Shown: positions 5,522 to 5,744 of the stretch, piece after piece | Layout: each line of letters starts with the position of its first letter | Numbering within the stretch: position 1 is the stretch's first letter | Source: Christensenella sp036660175 | Lineage (GTDB): Bacteria > Bacillota > Clostridia > Christensenellales > Christensenellaceae | Assembly (NCBI GenBank): GCA_036660175.1 | Contig: JAVXBD010000079.1 | Span: 1 to 5,744, forward strand | Reading direction: 5' to 3' | Length of the DNA stretch: 5,744 nucleotides | Position numbers and translations under genes: made by a program | The notes under the pieces: generated by a model | Databases searched by the model: none | What the model was told of the DNA's origin: nothing | What the model saw: only the letters and a program-made list of their open reading frames with translations

Positions 5522-5744
5522 GTCCTTTCGCATAGCTTTCTCTTCCCTTTGCTTGCGATATGTTTGAATTATTAGCTCATCAAGAGAGTATTCCTTGTTG
5601 CACTGTGAGCAACGATACCACGGGTCTCTTAGGTATTTTTTTGCTGTGCCTCCTCCTGCAACCATTGCATCCCAGTACCCAACACCTGCATAATGCTCTT
5701 TATAGAAATATTTCGCTTTTCCACCACATATCGGACACCTTTTT
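5513..5744 (-). CDS. Small zinc-ribbon protein, C-terminal part
   Basis: This reading frame enters from the right edge, so its start is outside the window; the last 76 residues are visible before a TAG at 5513-5515. It carries two Cys-x-x-Cys pairs, CPIC near the left end of the visible part (residues 3 and 6) and CSQC (45 and 48), about 39 residues apart, the pattern of a four-cysteine zinc ribbon. Between them is an aromatic and glycine-rich stretch (YAGVGYWDAMVAGGG). The C-terminal 20 or so residues are highly charged and helical. I do not recognise the family. The CPICGG pattern commonly lies close to a protein's start, so little may be missing. It is convergent with the kinase operon and shows no evident link to the exporter or two-component genes. 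Confidence 0.7.
   Translation of the reverse strand, partial: KRCPICGGKAKYFYKEHYAGVGYWDAMVAGGGTAKKYLRDPWYRCSQCNKEYSLDELIIQTYRKQREEKAMRKDKK

Overview
The window looks like part of a low-GC Gram-positive chromosome, most likely a gut-type Clostridia member (Lachnospiraceae/Oscillospiraceae-like). I infer this from the AT-rich intergenic DNA, strong AGGAGG-type ribosome sites, the LytTR regulator with a GHKL kinase, the P/S/T-rich surface stalk protein and the NHLM-type peptide exporter. No species-level call is possible from the sequence alone.

Layout. Two operons diverge from an AT-rich control region at about 1020-1272. The minus-strand operon, reading leftwards, encodes a receiver-only protein that has lost every phosphorylation residue (624-1019), a very short NHLM/HlyD-like membrane fusion protein (131-619), and the first 44 codons of a C39-peptidase ABC transporter that runs off the left edge (1-134). 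The plus-strand operon encodes a LytTR response regulator (1273-1998), a secreted, membrane-anchored Ig-like surface protein with a P/S/T stalk (1995-3461), and a 7TMR-DISM-type histidine kinase with a GHKL ATPase domain (3451-5370). Its genes overlap by 4 and 11 bases, so they are probably translationally coupled. A convergent minus-strand zinc-ribbon gene enters from the right edge (5513-5744), and a terminator-like hairpin lies between it and the kinase.

How they may work together. The C39 peptidase ABC transporter and NHLM fusion protein families cleave double-glycine-type leaders from RiPP/bacteriocin peptides and export the products. The divergent two-component system is of the type that often controls such exporters. 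Two near-identical 11-bp direct repeats, 20 bp apart, sit on the -35 region of the exporter promoter and are the best candidate operator for the LytTR regulator. The unusual parts are the dead receiver encoded first in the exporter operon, the adaptor without a coiled-coil hairpin, and the Ig-like surface protein encoded between regulator and kinase. The peptide substrate is not visible; it may be encoded beyond the left edge.
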